From assembly GCF_004331485.1 (NCBI RefSeq), contig NZ_SJKD01000004.1, positions 372,001 to 436,000 on the forward strand: 64,000 nt of DNA, read 5' to 3'. Both the position numbers and the translations under genes were made by a program. Shown one piece after another: positions 34,066-43,306 of the stretch; positions within the stretch are counted from its first letter, which is position 1; the number at the start of each line of letters is the position of its first letter. The notes below the pieces were generated by a model. That model had not been told where the DNA came from. It worked only from the letters and a program-made list of their open reading frames with translations, and made no database searches. This DNA comes from Kribbella capetownensis (GTDB lineage: Bacteria; Actinomycetota; Actinomycetes; Propionibacteriales; Kribbellaceae).

Positions 34066-35007
34066 CTACCCGAACGTGACGACGTACGCCTCCACGCCGG
34101 CTTCGTCGAACCTCATCTCCACGGTCCGCTCGAGGACGGCGTCGTACTGGCGCACGAGCTGATACATGCGGCCCTCGCGCAGTACGCCGTTCCCGTCCTC
34201 GTCGACGTCGACACCGTGGGACCGGCCCGGCGCCTCGCCGTCGAGCAGCACGCGGAACGGGATCGCGTCCGATGCGCCAGGAGCCAGCACCAGGTGGGCG
34301 TCGCGCGCCTGGAACCGGAAGGCGAGCCTCCCTCCGGGCTCCTCCAGTACGACGAACTCCGGCCGAACTGTCCACCGGCCGCCGAGAGCCCAACTGTTGA
34401 ACGCGAGCCGCTCCGGCAACTGGTAGTCGTGGCGGTCGTCGAGCCCGGCACCGCCCGGCAACTGTCCGCCCCGCGCGTAGCCGAGGTACGTCTCCGGCGT
34501 GCGTAGCTGGTTCCAGTCCGCCGGCGCCTCCACGCCGGTACCGATCACGGACGCGGGTTCTCGCTCGATGCCCAGAAGTCGCTGGATGCTGCGCTCCGAC
34601 TCGACGTAGCGTCCTTCACCGAAGTGGTGATCGCGGATCATGCCGCGATCGTCGGCGAAGTACAGCGCCGGCCAGTAGTGGTTGTCGAAGGCGCTCCAGA
34701 CCGCGTAGTCGTTGTCGAGGGCAACTGGGTAGTCGAATCCGCGCTCCTTGACCGCCTGCCGCACCAGATCGGTCTCGTGCTCGAACTCGAACTCCGGCGT
34801 GTGCACGCCGATCACGATCAGCCCGTCGCCGGCGTACGCCTGCGACCAGGCCCGCAGGTACGGCACGGTGCGGAGCCAGTTGATGCACGTCAGCGTCCAG
34901 AAGTCGACAAGGACGACGTGGCCCTTCAGCTCGGCGGAACCGAGCGGCTCGGAGTTGATCCACCCGGTAGCCGCCCCGAAGGAGGGCAACCGCTGACCCC
35001 GGAACAT
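34066..35007 (-). CDS. DipZ-like redoxin domain protein with a single active-site cysteine
   Basis: 313 residues. The N-terminal half is a thioredoxin/TlpA-like fold: VVLVDFWTLTCINWLRTVPY, then GLIVIGVHTPEFEFEHE. It matches the extracytoplasmic redoxin module of DipZ proteins, where the motif is usually WTYxCINC. Here the second cysteine is replaced by tryptophan (TCINW), leaving one cysteine, so it cannot form the standard disulfide. The C-terminal about 130 residues form a beta-rich domain (RPEFVVLEEPGGRLAFRFQA), as also found in DipZ. There is no CcdA-like membrane part and no clear signal peptide. It lies 6 bp after an alpha/beta hydrolase gene, probably in one operon. Confidence 0.8.
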   Translation of the reverse strand: MFRGQRLPSFGAATGWINSEPLGSAELKGHVVLVDFWTLTCINWLRTVPYLRAWSQAYAGDGLIVIGVHTPEFEFEHETDLVRQAVKERGFDYPVALDNDYAVWSAFDNHYWPALYFADDRGMIRDHHFGEGRYVESERSIQRLLGIEREPASVIGTGVEAPADWNQLRTPETYLGYARGGQLPGGAGLDDRHDYQLPERLAFNSWALGGRWTVRPEFVVLEEPGGRLAFRFQARDAHLVLAPGASDAIPFRVLLDGEAPGRSHGVDVDEDGNGVLREGRMYQLVRQYDAVLERTVEMRFDEAGVEAYVVTFG

Positions 35008-35013
35008 CAGGAC

Positions 35014-35979
35014 CTACGACACGGTGGCGACGCGCGCCGCGTCGCGGTACGGGGCCAGGAACGTCGTCAGCGCCGCGAGCAGTTGCTCGGGAGCCTGCTC
35101 GGCGACCCAGTGGCCGGAGCCGGGGATGACCACGCTCTGTACGTCGTTCGCAGCCGGCCCCATCCCCTCCGCGACGTGCGGACCCCAGCTGTTCTCGCCG
35201 CCGATCCCGAGCACGGGGATCGTCAGCTTGTGCTCCTTGCGCTTGACGTTCTGCCCGGTGGTCACCTGCCACGCGCGGTAGAACCCGAAGCTGGCGCGCA
35301 GTACGTCCCGGTCGCGGTTGTAGAGGCTGACGTAGTACTCGATGGCGTGCTCGGGCGCCGTCGTACCGCCGCCCTGGATGGTGAATTCGTAACGGTAGTA
35401 GGCGTCCGCGTTCGTACCGACCATGTCCACGATCAGCTCGTCGTCGACGCGGTTGAACGGGATGTGCCACACCTTGTCGTTGACCATGTCGGGGACGAAC
35501 AGGGGTGGACCGTCGACCACTCCCGGTGGTCCAGGCACCTCCGCGACGGCGAGGGACTCGACGCGGTCACGGTAGTCGGCGGCCAGCGCGTAGCTGATCA
35601 CCATTCCGGTGTCGTGGCCGACCACGGCAAACCGTTCATGTCCGAGCGCGTCCATCAGCGCGGCCAGGTCGGCGGCCAGTGTGGCCGCGTCGTAGCCGGT
35701 CCTGGTCTTCTCGGTCAGCCCGATCCCGCGCTGGTCGACGGCGATGACGGTGAAGTCCTGGCCCAGTGCCGGCATCACCTCACGCCACGCGTACCAGTTC
35801 TCCGGCCAGCCGTGCACCAGCAGCAACGGCGGACCATTGCCGCCGACGACCACGTGCTGGCGCAGTCCGCCGGCATCGATGATCCGGCTCGTGAACGTGT
35901 CGGTGAAGCCTTCCGGCAGCCGCGGAGCCGCGGACACGGATCCAGGATCTGTCGTCGTAGTCGGTTCGGGTGTGCTCAT
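35014..35979 (-). CDS. Alpha/beta hydrolase, epoxide-hydrolase-like
   Basis: 321 residues. An HGWPENWYAWREVMP oxyanion-hole block is followed by the nucleophile elbow VVGHDTGM with aspartate, as in epoxide hydrolases and haloalkane dehalogenases. The catalytic His is in PGSGHWVAEQAPEQLL. The cap region contains two candidate tyrosines (NADAYYRYEF, IEYYVSLYN). This supports hydrolysis of an epoxide or related ester in the cytoplasm. No signal peptide, though an N-terminal Thr/Pro-rich leader of about 20 residues is present. GAAGGG precedes the ATG. The redoxin gene follows after 6 bp; the O-methyltransferase is divergent. Confidence 0.88.
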   Translation of the reverse strand: MSTPEPTTTTDPGSVSAAPRLPEGFTDTFTSRIIDAGGLRQHVVVGGNGPPLLLVHGWPENWYAWREVMPALGQDFTVIAVDQRGIGLTEKTRTGYDAATLAADLAALMDALGHERFAVVGHDTGMVISYALAADYRDRVESLAVAEVPGPPGVVDGPPLFVPDMVNDKVWHIPFNRVDDELIVDMVGTNADAYYRYEFTIQGGGTTAPEHAIEYYVSLYNRDRDVLRASFGFYRAWQVTTGQNVKRKEHKLTIPVLGIGGENSWGPHVAEGMGPAANDVQSVVIPGSGHWVAEQAPEQLLAALTTFLAPYRDAARVATVS

Positions 35980-36117
35980 GGGAAGCCCTTCGCAGGCGAC
36001 GTCTGGTGACGACGTGGATCACCAGCGTCGCCGCTGTCCGCGGCTGCTCGCGCCGGTCGAACACCCTGGCATGCCCTGGACCGTCAGGACAAGGGACTGT
36101 TCGTCCGAAACAGGCGC

Positions 36118-37107
36118 ATGATCAGCGGTATGGATGATCTGCAGGAGATGGTGACGGGCTTCCGGGCTTCCGCGGCGCTGAGTGTGGCGGCGGAGCTCGG
36201 AGTGTCCGACGCACTGGTGGGGGAGCGGCGCACGGTTGCCGAGCTGGCGGCCGTCGTCCAGGCCGACGAGGAGACGCTGGGACGACTGATGCGCGCGCTG
36301 GTGGCTGTCGGGGTGTACGCCGAGCAGGACGGGACGTACTCCAACACCGCGATGGGTGAGCGGTTGCGGTCCGACGTACCGGGAACGTTGCGACCGTTGG
36401 CCCGGATGCAGCAGGACCCGGCACTCTGGTCGGCCTGGGGTCACCTCGCTCACAGTGTGCGCACGGGTGAGAACGCATTCGAGGACCTGCAGGGTGTCGA
36501 TGTGTGGGCGCACCGCCAGAAATATCCGGAGTACAACACGATCTTCAACGACAACATGACCGCGCTGAGCTGGTACGTCGGGAAGGCGGTCGCGTCGGCG
36601 TACGACTTCTCCGGGGTGAGCAAGATCGTCGACGTCGGGGGAGGGCAGGGGATCCTGCTGGACGCCGTACTGAATCAGCACGAGCACCTGCAAGGTGTGG
36701 TGTTCGACCTGCCGCATGTTGTGGCGAAGGAGCCGCGATCCGCGGCAGTCGCGTCGCGGTGGTCAGCCATAGCGGGCAGTTTCTTCGAGGCGCTCCCGTC
36801 CGCGGACGCGTACCTGATCAAGTCGATCCTGCACGACTGGCCGGACGACCGCTGCGTCGAGATCCTCCGAACCTGCGCCGCGGCGCTCAACCCCGGCGGC
36901 GTCGTCCTCGTCGTCGAGCTGGTCCTGGACCGGCCCGGCCACGAGGTGGTGGCCGCGTTCTCAGACCTCAACATGCTCGTCCTACCCGGCGGTCGCGAAC
37001 GCACCGAACCCGAGTACGCCGCCCTGTTCGCAGCCGCCGGCCTCCGCTTGAACCAGGTCATCGACACCGGCACCCGCATGTGCATCATCGAAGCCGCTCT
37101 CAGGTGA
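36118..37107 (+). CDS. SAM-dependent O-methyltransferase (caffeate/hydroxyneurosporene type)
   Basis: 329 residues. The N-terminal winged-helix dimerisation domain (residues 1-110: LSVAAELGVSDALVGERRTV) is followed by the methyltransferase domain with SAM motif KIVDVGGGQGILLDAV and the catalytic LIKSILHDWPDDRCVEIL containing the HDW histidine. The family methylates hydroxyls in secondary metabolites. The start is uncertain: ATGs at 36118 and 36130 both lack a good ribosome-binding site. It overlaps the convergent MFS gene by 8 bp. No biosynthetic cluster is apparent nearby, so the substrate is unknown. Confidence 0.88.
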   Translation: MISGMDDLQEMVTGFRASAALSVAAELGVSDALVGERRTVAELAAVVQADEETLGRLMRALVAVGVYAEQDGTYSNTAMGERLRSDVPGTLRPLARMQQDPALWSAWGHLAHSVRTGENAFEDLQGVDVWAHRQKYPEYNTIFNDNMTALSWYVGKAVASAYDFSGVSKIVDVGGGQGILLDAVLNQHEHLQGVVFDLPHVVAKEPRSAAVASRWSAIAGSFFEALPSADAYLIKSILHDWPDDRCVEILRTCAAALNPGGVVLVVELVLDRPGHEVVAAFSDLNMLVLPGGRERTEPEYAALFAAAGLRLNQVIDTGTRMCIIEAALR

Positions 37108-38365
37108 CGTCGACCTCCCGGACCTGGGCCAGTGGTGTGCTCAGGACGGCGAGCGAGCGCGCGAACAGGTTGCAGACCGCGAAGGGGACAAGGAGGGCGG
37201 CGTAGCAGAGCACACCGACGGTGGCACCCAGGTGGTCCACGAGCAAGCCGACGAGCAACAGGCCCAGCCAGACCAGGGACTGCGCGGCGAAGTTGGCCAC
37301 CGAGCCGACCCGGCCGACGAACTCGTCAGGCACAAGACTGGCCAGGTACGCTTCCCAGACCGAGACAGTCGGCACCGACGCGAACACGAACAGCGCGGCG
37401 GTGAGTGCGATCTGCCACTGCTGCGGCGACACGGCAGCCAGGGCGAGGGTGACGACGTACACCCACCCGCCGATCAGAAACACCCGCCGGGACCCGGCGC
37501 GTTCCAGGATCCGGCCGGCCAGGACGGCTCCGAGCAGGCCGCCGATCAGGACCATCGAGTTGATGACACCGATGGTCCGAGGTCCGGCGCCACGCTCCTT
37601 CAGCAGGACGATCAGCAGGAGCAGGAACGAGTTCCCGACCATGTTCGTCACCGCGACCCACACCATCGTGTACCGCAGGAACGGCGTACGACGGACGACC
37701 CGGAGACCACCACGCACGTCAGCCAGGAAGCTGGGTTTGCCCCCGGAGTCGTCCGACCTCGGCTCCGGCCCGAGCGGTCGACGGATGAGTGCGGAGAACA
37801 GCGAGCCGAGCAGGAACGTGACCGCGTCGAGAGCGAACGGCAGCCAGCGCGCGAGCGTGTAGAGCAGCGCGGCCAGCGGCGAGGCGATCAGTTGGGCCGC
37901 TTGGTGAAGACCCTGTTCCTGAGCGGCCCGCGCGGCGAACTGCTCACGCGGCACGATCCTGCGCAGCGCCGGCAGTTCCGCGCCCGAGGCCACGCCCACG
38001 AGAAGCCCGGCGAGCAGACCGATGGCGCCGAGCACCGGGATCCAGACGTGCCCGGTCCAGATGATGATGGTGACGCCGGCCATCAGGACGGCCTGCAGCA
38101 ACGGAACGCCGACCAGGATGAGGCGACGGCTGACCCGGTCGGCCAGCGCCCCGCCCCACAGCGTCGTGATCAGCAGACCGATCCGGCCGGCGGCGGCGAT
38201 GACACCCGCGCCGAACACCGAGCCCGTGCCGAAGACCACCAGCAACGGAAACGCGACCACGGACACGTTGCTGCCGAGCACCGAGAACGCAGTCCCGGTC
38301 CACCAGCTCAGGTAGTCCCGGTTACGCCAGAGCGACTGTGGCTCGGGACTCGTCCGGTCGGCCAC
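37100..38365 (-). CDS. MFS transporter (EntS-like, MFS_3 type)
   Basis: 421 residues with about 12 membrane helices. The N-terminus LWRNRDYLSWWTGTAFSVLG and the following GGALADRVSRRLILVGVPLL (loop 2-3 motif) are typical of MFS_3 exporters, which secrete siderophores or drugs. A central loop (RRPLGPEPRSDDSGGKPSF) separates the two halves. It probably expels a small molecule by proton antiport; the substrate is unknown. It converges on the methyltransferase gene. Confidence 0.88.
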   Translation of the reverse strand: MADRTSPEPQSLWRNRDYLSWWTGTAFSVLGSNVSVVAFPLLVVFGTGSVFGAGVIAAAGRIGLLITTLWGGALADRVSRRLILVGVPLLQAVLMAGVTIIIWTGHVWIPVLGAIGLLAGLLVGVASGAELPALRRIVPREQFAARAAQEQGLHQAAQLIASPLAALLYTLARWLPFALDAVTFLLGSLFSALIRRPLGPEPRSDDSGGKPSFLADVRGGLRVVRRTPFLRYTMVWVAVTNMVGNSFLLLLIVLLKERGAGPRTIGVINSMVLIGGLLGAVLAGRILERAGSRRVFLIGGWVYVVTLALAAVSPQQWQIALTAALFVFASVPTVSVWEAYLASLVPDEFVGRVGSVANFAAQSLVWLGLLLVGLLVDHLGATVGVLCYAALLVPFAVCNLFARSLAVLSTPLAQVREVDVT

Positions 38366-38392
38366 CTGCGCGACGGTAGCAACCCTCCGGGT

Positions 38393-40018
38393 TCAGGTCA
38401 GGTCGAAGGAGAGCAGGGTGATGCTGTGCGGCGGGAAGTCGTAGCCGGCATCGGTCAGATCGAGTACGCCGCGATCCCTCAAGGCGACGTTGTCCGGGCT
38501 GCTGAGGCTGTTCGAGGCCAGTACGTCGTCCACGTCCACGCCGAGATCACGGACGGCGACCTGCGTCGGCAAGCCCTCGGCTCGGCCGTCGAGCAGGAGG
38601 TCGGCGCGGATGGTGGCCGTACGGTGGCGGTTGATCACAGCCAGCCGCAGCGAGCGGCCGTCTTCGGTCCGCGTCGCCGAGACATCGAGGTCGGGCACGG
38701 TGCCGCTGCGCGTGCGGAACTCGCCGGCCGCGTCACGTGCATCCCCTTGCCGTACGGCGGCCAGCCGCCCGGATGACCGGACGTCGGCGGTCAACGCGAC
38801 CGAGCCGAGGTGGTTCTGGTACAGGTCCCACACGTGGTACGTCGTGGCCCGCACCGCGCCACCCGGTCGGGCGACAATGACGCCGTTGGCGTTGAGCAGG
38901 TTCACCGTGTTCGCCATCGTCACCGGTACGTCGTGCCCGCTCGCCCGGTGCAGTGCGTGGAAGACGCCCCCATAGAACAGCGCGTCCGCCAGGGTGCGTG
39001 GGCTCCACCGATTGACCCGGCGGCAGCGCTCGGTCGAGAGCCCGTCGACGTCGCGCTCGATCGTGCCGCCGTCGTCCGAGGCTTGCGGCTCGGGCCAGGT
39101 GTCCGGCTCGACGTGACGGATGTTCCACTCGTCCAGCGCGAGGCCCAGCGGCCGTTCGATTCCGTGCTGCGCGGCCAGGCCGGCAACGAGATCGGCGTAC
39201 GTCTGGATCTGCTGCTCGAAGTACTGCGACTGCGCAACGATCTCGTCGTACTCGGTGGCGCCGTCGACCAGTTGGGTGGTCGCGCCGTAGAGGTGGAAGG
39301 ACAGGTAGTCGATCTGGTTCCCGACCGCCTTCAGGACGGTGTCGGTCCAGCCGCGCCGGTCGTCGGTGAGTCCGACGCCGATGAACTTGAGCGACGGGTC
39401 GACGGCGCGCATGAAGCGGGCGTGCTCGGTGGCGTCGGCGGCATACGCCTCGGCCGAGCGATGACCCATCTGCCAGCGGCCGTAGACCTCGTTGCCGAGA
39501 CCCCAGTACTTGACCTGGTACGGATCCGGGTGCCCGTTGGCCGCACGCTTCCGTGCGTACGTCGTGTCGCCGCCGTAGTTGGTGTACTCGACCCAGCGGA
39601 CCGCGTCGTCGACATCACGACAGCTGTGCGCGAGATACGGATCGGTGCCGACCTCGGCGCACCAGGCGAGGAACTCGTCGGTGCCGAAGTGGTTGTCCTC
39701 CTCCTCACCCCACGCGAGCTCGAGCCGCCGCGGCCGCTCGGCGCGCGGCCCGATCCCGTCCTCCCAGTGGTACGGCGAGGTGAAGTTGCCGCCCGGCCAG
39801 CGGACCACCGGGAGGCCGAGTTCGCGGCACAGCTTGACGACGTCGCGGCGCAGGCCGTTGCGCGCGCCCGGATCGTCGTACGCCAGGGCTGAGCCTTCGT
39901 CGAAGACGCCGCCGTCGATGTTGCCGAAGAACGCCGACTCCAGGAAGTGGCCGTAGATCAGCGGGTCGATCGGGCTGCGCCGGTCGGTGCGGATGTCGAT
40001 GGTCGCGGTGGTCGTCAC
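38393..40018 (-). CDS. GH51 alpha-L-arabinofuranosidase
   Basis: 541 residues, cytoplasmic (no signal peptide). GH51 signatures: IYGHFLESAFFGNIDGG near the N-terminus, VVRWPGGNFTSPYHWEDGIG, the acid/base WGLGNEVYGRWQMG (E177) and the nucleophile LALDEWNIRH (E297). The TIM barrel is followed by a C-terminal beta domain ending PPHSITLLSFDLT. It removes arabinofuranosyl residues from imported oligosaccharides. The GTG overlaps the stop of the sulfatase gene as GTGA; it is the last gene of a six-gene minus-strand locus. Together with the sulfatase it points to a sulfated arabinose-containing glycan. Confidence 0.92.
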   Translation of the reverse strand: MTTTATIDIRTDRRSPIDPLIYGHFLESAFFGNIDGGVFDEGSALAYDDPGARNGLRRDVVKLCRELGLPVVRWPGGNFTSPYHWEDGIGPRAERPRRLELAWGEEEDNHFGTDEFLAWCAEVGTDPYLAHSCRDVDDAVRWVEYTNYGGDTTYARKRAANGHPDPYQVKYWGLGNEVYGRWQMGHRSAEAYAADATEHARFMRAVDPSLKFIGVGLTDDRRGWTDTVLKAVGNQIDYLSFHLYGATTQLVDGATEYDEIVAQSQYFEQQIQTYADLVAGLAAQHGIERPLGLALDEWNIRHVEPDTWPEPQASDDGGTIERDVDGLSTERCRRVNRWSPRTLADALFYGGVFHALHRASGHDVPVTMANTVNLLNANGVIVARPGGAVRATTYHVWDLYQNHLGSVALTADVRSSGRLAAVRQGDARDAAGEFRTRSGTVPDLDVSATRTEDGRSLRLAVINRHRTATIRADLLLDGRAEGLPTQVAVRDLGVDVDDVLASNSLSSPDNVALRDRGVLDLTDAGYDFPPHSITLLSFDLT

Positions 40019-41523
40019 GGGTGCGGGTTCTCCTCGTCCAGGGAGCTGAGGGCGGTGTCGTAGGTCTTCGCGCCGACTTCGAACATCGAGGTCATCCAGT
40101 GGTAGAAGTTGTCGCCGCGATCCCGCAGCGTCGCGTACAGCCGGCCCATCAGCTCACGCCGTACGCCGGCCAGCTCGGGGTGCTCGTAGCGGTTCTGCAA
40201 CTCGTGCGGGTCGGTCGCGAGGTCGTAGAGCTCGTTTCCGTCGGCGGGGTTGACGATCAGCTTGTAGCGGTCGGTCCGGATCATCCGCTGCGGATACGGG
40301 AAGTGGTGGCCGTGGAACTCCGCGACCACGGCATCCGGCCAGTCCGCGGGGCGGTCGCCCGCGATCAGCGGCAGCAACGACCGGCCTTGGTAGTACTGCG
40401 GGACAGTGAGCCCAGCGAGCTCCAGGAAGGTCGGGGTGAGGTCGGTCAAGGTGGCGAAGCCGTCCTCGGACCGACCGGAAGGGTTCCCCGGAATCCTTGC
40501 CAGCAAGGGAATCCGGTAGATGTCGTCGTACATCGCCGGACCCTTGTCGTGCAGCCGGTGCGACCCGGTGAACTCGCCGTGGTCCGCGGTGAAGAACACG
40601 GCCGTGTCGTCGGTGAGCCCGAGTTCGTCGAGGACGGCGAGGATCCGGCCGACCTGCTCGTCGATCAGCGTCACGTAACCCCAGTACGCCGCGATCAGCT
40701 TCCGCCAGGTGTCCGGCGAGAGGCTGTCGAACGTCCAGTGCGAGGAGTAGTGCTGCTGCACACGGGGCTTGTTGGCGAAGGTCTCCGCGATCGAGACCGG
40801 CAGCTCGACATCGGCCGGGTCGTAGCGGTGGTAATACGCCTCGGGCAACAAATACGGCAGGTGTGGTCCGAACCAGTTGCAGCCGAGGTAGAACGGCCGC
40901 CCGTCCTCGGCGTACCGGCGGAGCTGCTGGATGGTGCGCTCGGCAAGAAAGTACTCGAAGGTGGCTTCCACTGGCTGGTCGAGGATGCCGGCGAGAAGGT
41001 TGCCCGGCTCCCCGTTCGCGAAGGTGCCGCGGACGGGGGAGTGCACCGCGAACTGGGGATAGCCGTTGTCTGCGAGGTACTGCAGGTAGTCGGGATGCTG
41101 GACGGCGTTGCCCCAGCCGGCGTAGTGCTCACCGTCGTACCCGAAGTCCTTCGGTCCCTTCACCTTGCCGACGTGCCACTTGCCGACGTGGCCGAGCTGA
41201 TAGCCGGACTCGCCGAGCAGTGACGAGAACGGCGGGAACATGTCGTCGTCGAGCTCCTCGCGGTAGCCGACATTGCGCTCGTAGTTCGCCAGCAGTGTGT
41301 GCTTGTAGGGGAGTACGCCGGTCTGCAGCGTGGCCCGGGCCGGAGTGCAGATCGCGGTCGGAGTGAAGCCGTTGGTGAACAGCGTGCCGGCGGCCGCGAG
41401 CCCGTCCAGGGCGGGGGTCTCGCACACCCGGTTGCCGTAGCAGCCGAGGGTGTCCAGGCGGTGCTGGTCGGTCATCAGGAGCAGGATGTTCGACGGCACT
41501 CGGTCTCCAGAGCTAGGGGTCAT
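40015..41523 (-). CDS. Sulfatase (formylglycine type) of carbohydrate locus 1
   Basis: 502 residues from the ATG at 41523. The metal-binding LLLMTDQHRLDTLGCYGN opening is followed by the maturation motif CTPARATLQTG (C59, CxPxR), whose cysteine must become formylglycine. Further motifs: GKWHVGK, TADHGEFTGSHRLHDKGPAMYDD and a C-terminal NELYDLATDPHELQNRY. It removes sulfate esters from sugars, probably in the cytoplasm as no signal peptide is present. Its ATG overlaps the TGA of the permease gene (ATGA). The frame is open further upstream, but that part is antisense-style sequence within the permease gene. No formylglycine-generating enzyme is in the window. Confidence 0.92.
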   Translation of the reverse strand: MTPSSGDRVPSNILLLMTDQHRLDTLGCYGNRVCETPALDGLAAAGTLFTNGFTPTAICTPARATLQTGVLPYKHTLLANYERNVGYREELDDDMFPPFSSLLGESGYQLGHVGKWHVGKVKGPKDFGYDGEHYAGWGNAVQHPDYLQYLADNGYPQFAVHSPVRGTFANGEPGNLLAGILDQPVEATFEYFLAERTIQQLRRYAEDGRPFYLGCNWFGPHLPYLLPEAYYHRYDPADVELPVSIAETFANKPRVQQHYSSHWTFDSLSPDTWRKLIAAYWGYVTLIDEQVGRILAVLDELGLTDDTAVFFTADHGEFTGSHRLHDKGPAMYDDIYRIPLLARIPGNPSGRSEDGFATLTDLTPTFLELAGLTVPQYYQGRSLLPLIAGDRPADWPDAVVAEFHGHHFPYPQRMIRTDRYKLIVNPADGNELYDLATDPHELQNRYEHPELAGVRRELMGRLYATLRDRGDNFYHWMTSMFEVGAKTYDTALSSLDEENPHP

Positions 41524-42350
41524 TGCTTCACCGCGCCGGCCAGACTCTCGACGAACTGCCGCTGCAGTACGACGAACACGGCCACTACCGGTGCCAGGGA
41601 CAGTACGGCGGCCGCGGCCATGCCGGCCCAGTCCGTGTCGTTCTCTCCGACGAACGCGGACATACCGACCGCCAACGTGCGCAACTCGGGATGGCTGAGC
41701 GTGAACACCAGCGGCAGCAGGTAGGCGTTCCACGCGGCGAGGAACTGCAGGATGAACACGCTCACCGTGATCGGCTTGGCCAGCGGCAGCATGATCCGGA
41801 AGAAGACCGTGAGCGGCCCGGCGCCGTCCATCCGGGCCGACTCCTCCAGGTCCTTCGGGATGGTGCGGAAGAACCCGGCGTACAGGAGCGTCGCGGCCGC
41901 GTGGCCGCCCGCGCCGAGCCCGAGGACTACGCCGAGGTGGGAGTTGAGCAGTCCGAGTTGGTCGGTCAGCTGTGTGACTGGGATGATCGTGTAGCCCTCC
42001 GGCAGGAAGAAGGTGACCAGGAAGACGCCGATCAGGACCTTCTTACCGACGAAGTCGTACCGCCCGAGCACGTAGCCCGCCAGCGCGCTCCGCATGATGA
42101 CCAGGGCAACGGTGCCCAAGGTGATGAGCACGGTGTTGAGCATGTACGACGAGAACCCGACCTCCGACCAGGCCCGGCTGTAGTTCTCCCACACCGGTGC
42201 CTCGGGCAACAGATTGAGGCCCTTGCCGAAGATCTCCGGATTGGTCTTCAGCGAGCCGGAGACCAACCACAGGAACGGGTAGATCCAGACGGCACAGAGC
42301 AGCGCGAGACCGGTTCCGATCAGCCAGCGGGAGCTTCTGGTCGCGGTCAT
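41520..42350 (-). CDS. CUT1 sugar ABC permease (MalG-like), locus 1
   Basis: 276 residues with six predicted membrane helices. Starts MTATRSSRWLIGTGLALLCA; the EAA coupling loop reads LEESARMDGAGPLTVFFRIM, then LPLAKP. It forms the importer channel with the MalF-like subunit encoded just upstream (ATGA overlap at 42347-42350). No ATPase is encoded in the locus, so a shared MsiK-type ATPase is probably used. Confidence 0.92.
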   Translation of the reverse strand: MTATRSSRWLIGTGLALLCAVWIYPFLWLVSGSLKTNPEIFGKGLNLLPEAPVWENYSRAWSEVGFSSYMLNTVLITLGTVALVIMRSALAGYVLGRYDFVGKKVLIGVFLVTFFLPEGYTIIPVTQLTDQLGLLNSHLGVVLGLGAGGHAAATLLYAGFFRTIPKDLEESARMDGAGPLTVFFRIMLPLAKPITVSVFILQFLAAWNAYLLPLVFTLSHPELRTLAVGMSAFVGENDTDWAGMAAAAVLSLAPVVAVFVVLQRQFVESLAGAVKQ

Positions 42351-43306
42351 GCCATCGCCCGCCGAGCCGCCCGAATCCCCAGTGCTTGGGCGATCGCCAG
42401 TGCCATCGTGAGCAGGCCGAACAGCACCGCGGCCGCTGAGGCGTAGCCGAGCTGCGGGACCGTGGCGCCGAACGCGGTCCGGTAGATGTAGACCTCGACC
42501 ACCTCCGAGGAGAACGCCGGGCCGCCGCCGGTCAGCGTCATCACCAGGTCGAAGACGTTCAGTGCGCCGACCATGTCGATCAACGTGATCACCACGAGGA
42601 ACGGCAGCAACAGCGGCAAGGTGACGTACCGGAATTCCTTCCAGTTGCCGGCGCCGTCGATCCGCGCGGCCTCGTAGAGCTCGTTCGGGATTGTCTGCAA
42701 CGCGGCCAGCCAGTAGATCAGCGTGATGCCGAGCCACTTCCACACCCAGACACCGATCACGCTGTACAACGACATCCCGGACGAGCCGAGGAAGTCGACC
42801 GGACTGTCGACCAGGGCCGACTTCACCAGCGCCAGGTTGACCGGCCCGCCGGCGTCCAGGATCAGTGTGAACACGACGCCGACGATCGCGCCGGTGGTCA
42901 CCACCGGCAGGAAGAGCAGAGTGCGGAAGAGCCCGCGGAACGGCGTACTCCGCCGGTTCAGCACGATCGCGAGGAGCAGCGCCAGACCGACCCGCAGCGG
43001 TACTGCGATCGCCAGGAAGACCAGCGAGTTGCGGAACGAGTTCCAGAACAGGTCGTCGGCCCACAGCAGCTCGAAGTTCGCGAAGCCGATGAACGTGCCG
43101 ACGTCGGCGAACCCGGGCCAGTCGAGGAACGCGTACCACCAGCTGGCGACGAGCGGATAGACCGTGTAGAGGCCGTATCCGACCACCGTTGGCAGCAGGA
43201 ACAGGTAGATCCACCAGTCGTCCCGCATCCGCCGCCAGACGGTACGCCGCTTCGGCGCGGGCGCCGGCGCCTTCTGTCGTACTGGTGCCTCCGTGGTGAC
43301 GGTCAC
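42347..43306 (-). CDS. CUT1 sugar ABC permease (MalF-like), locus 1
   Basis: 319 residues. A basic N-terminal leader (KAPAPAPKRRTVWRRMRDDW) precedes the first helix IYLFLLPTVVGYGLYTVYPL. The EAA loop is LYEAARIDGAGNWKEFRYVT, followed by LPLLLP. It pairs with the MalG-like subunit downstream. The GTG overlaps the binding-protein stop as GTGA. Confidence 0.92.
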   Translation of the reverse strand: MTVTTEAPVRQKAPAPAPKRRTVWRRMRDDWWIYLFLLPTVVGYGLYTVYPLVASWWYAFLDWPGFADVGTFIGFANFELLWADDLFWNSFRNSLVFLAIAVPLRVGLALLLAIVLNRRSTPFRGLFRTLLFLPVVTTGAIVGVVFTLILDAGGPVNLALVKSALVDSPVDFLGSSGMSLYSVIGVWVWKWLGITLIYWLAALQTIPNELYEAARIDGAGNWKEFRYVTLPLLLPFLVVITLIDMVGALNVFDLVMTLTGGGPAFSSEVVEVYIYRTAFGATVPQLGYASAAAVLFGLLTMALAIAQALGIRAARRAMA

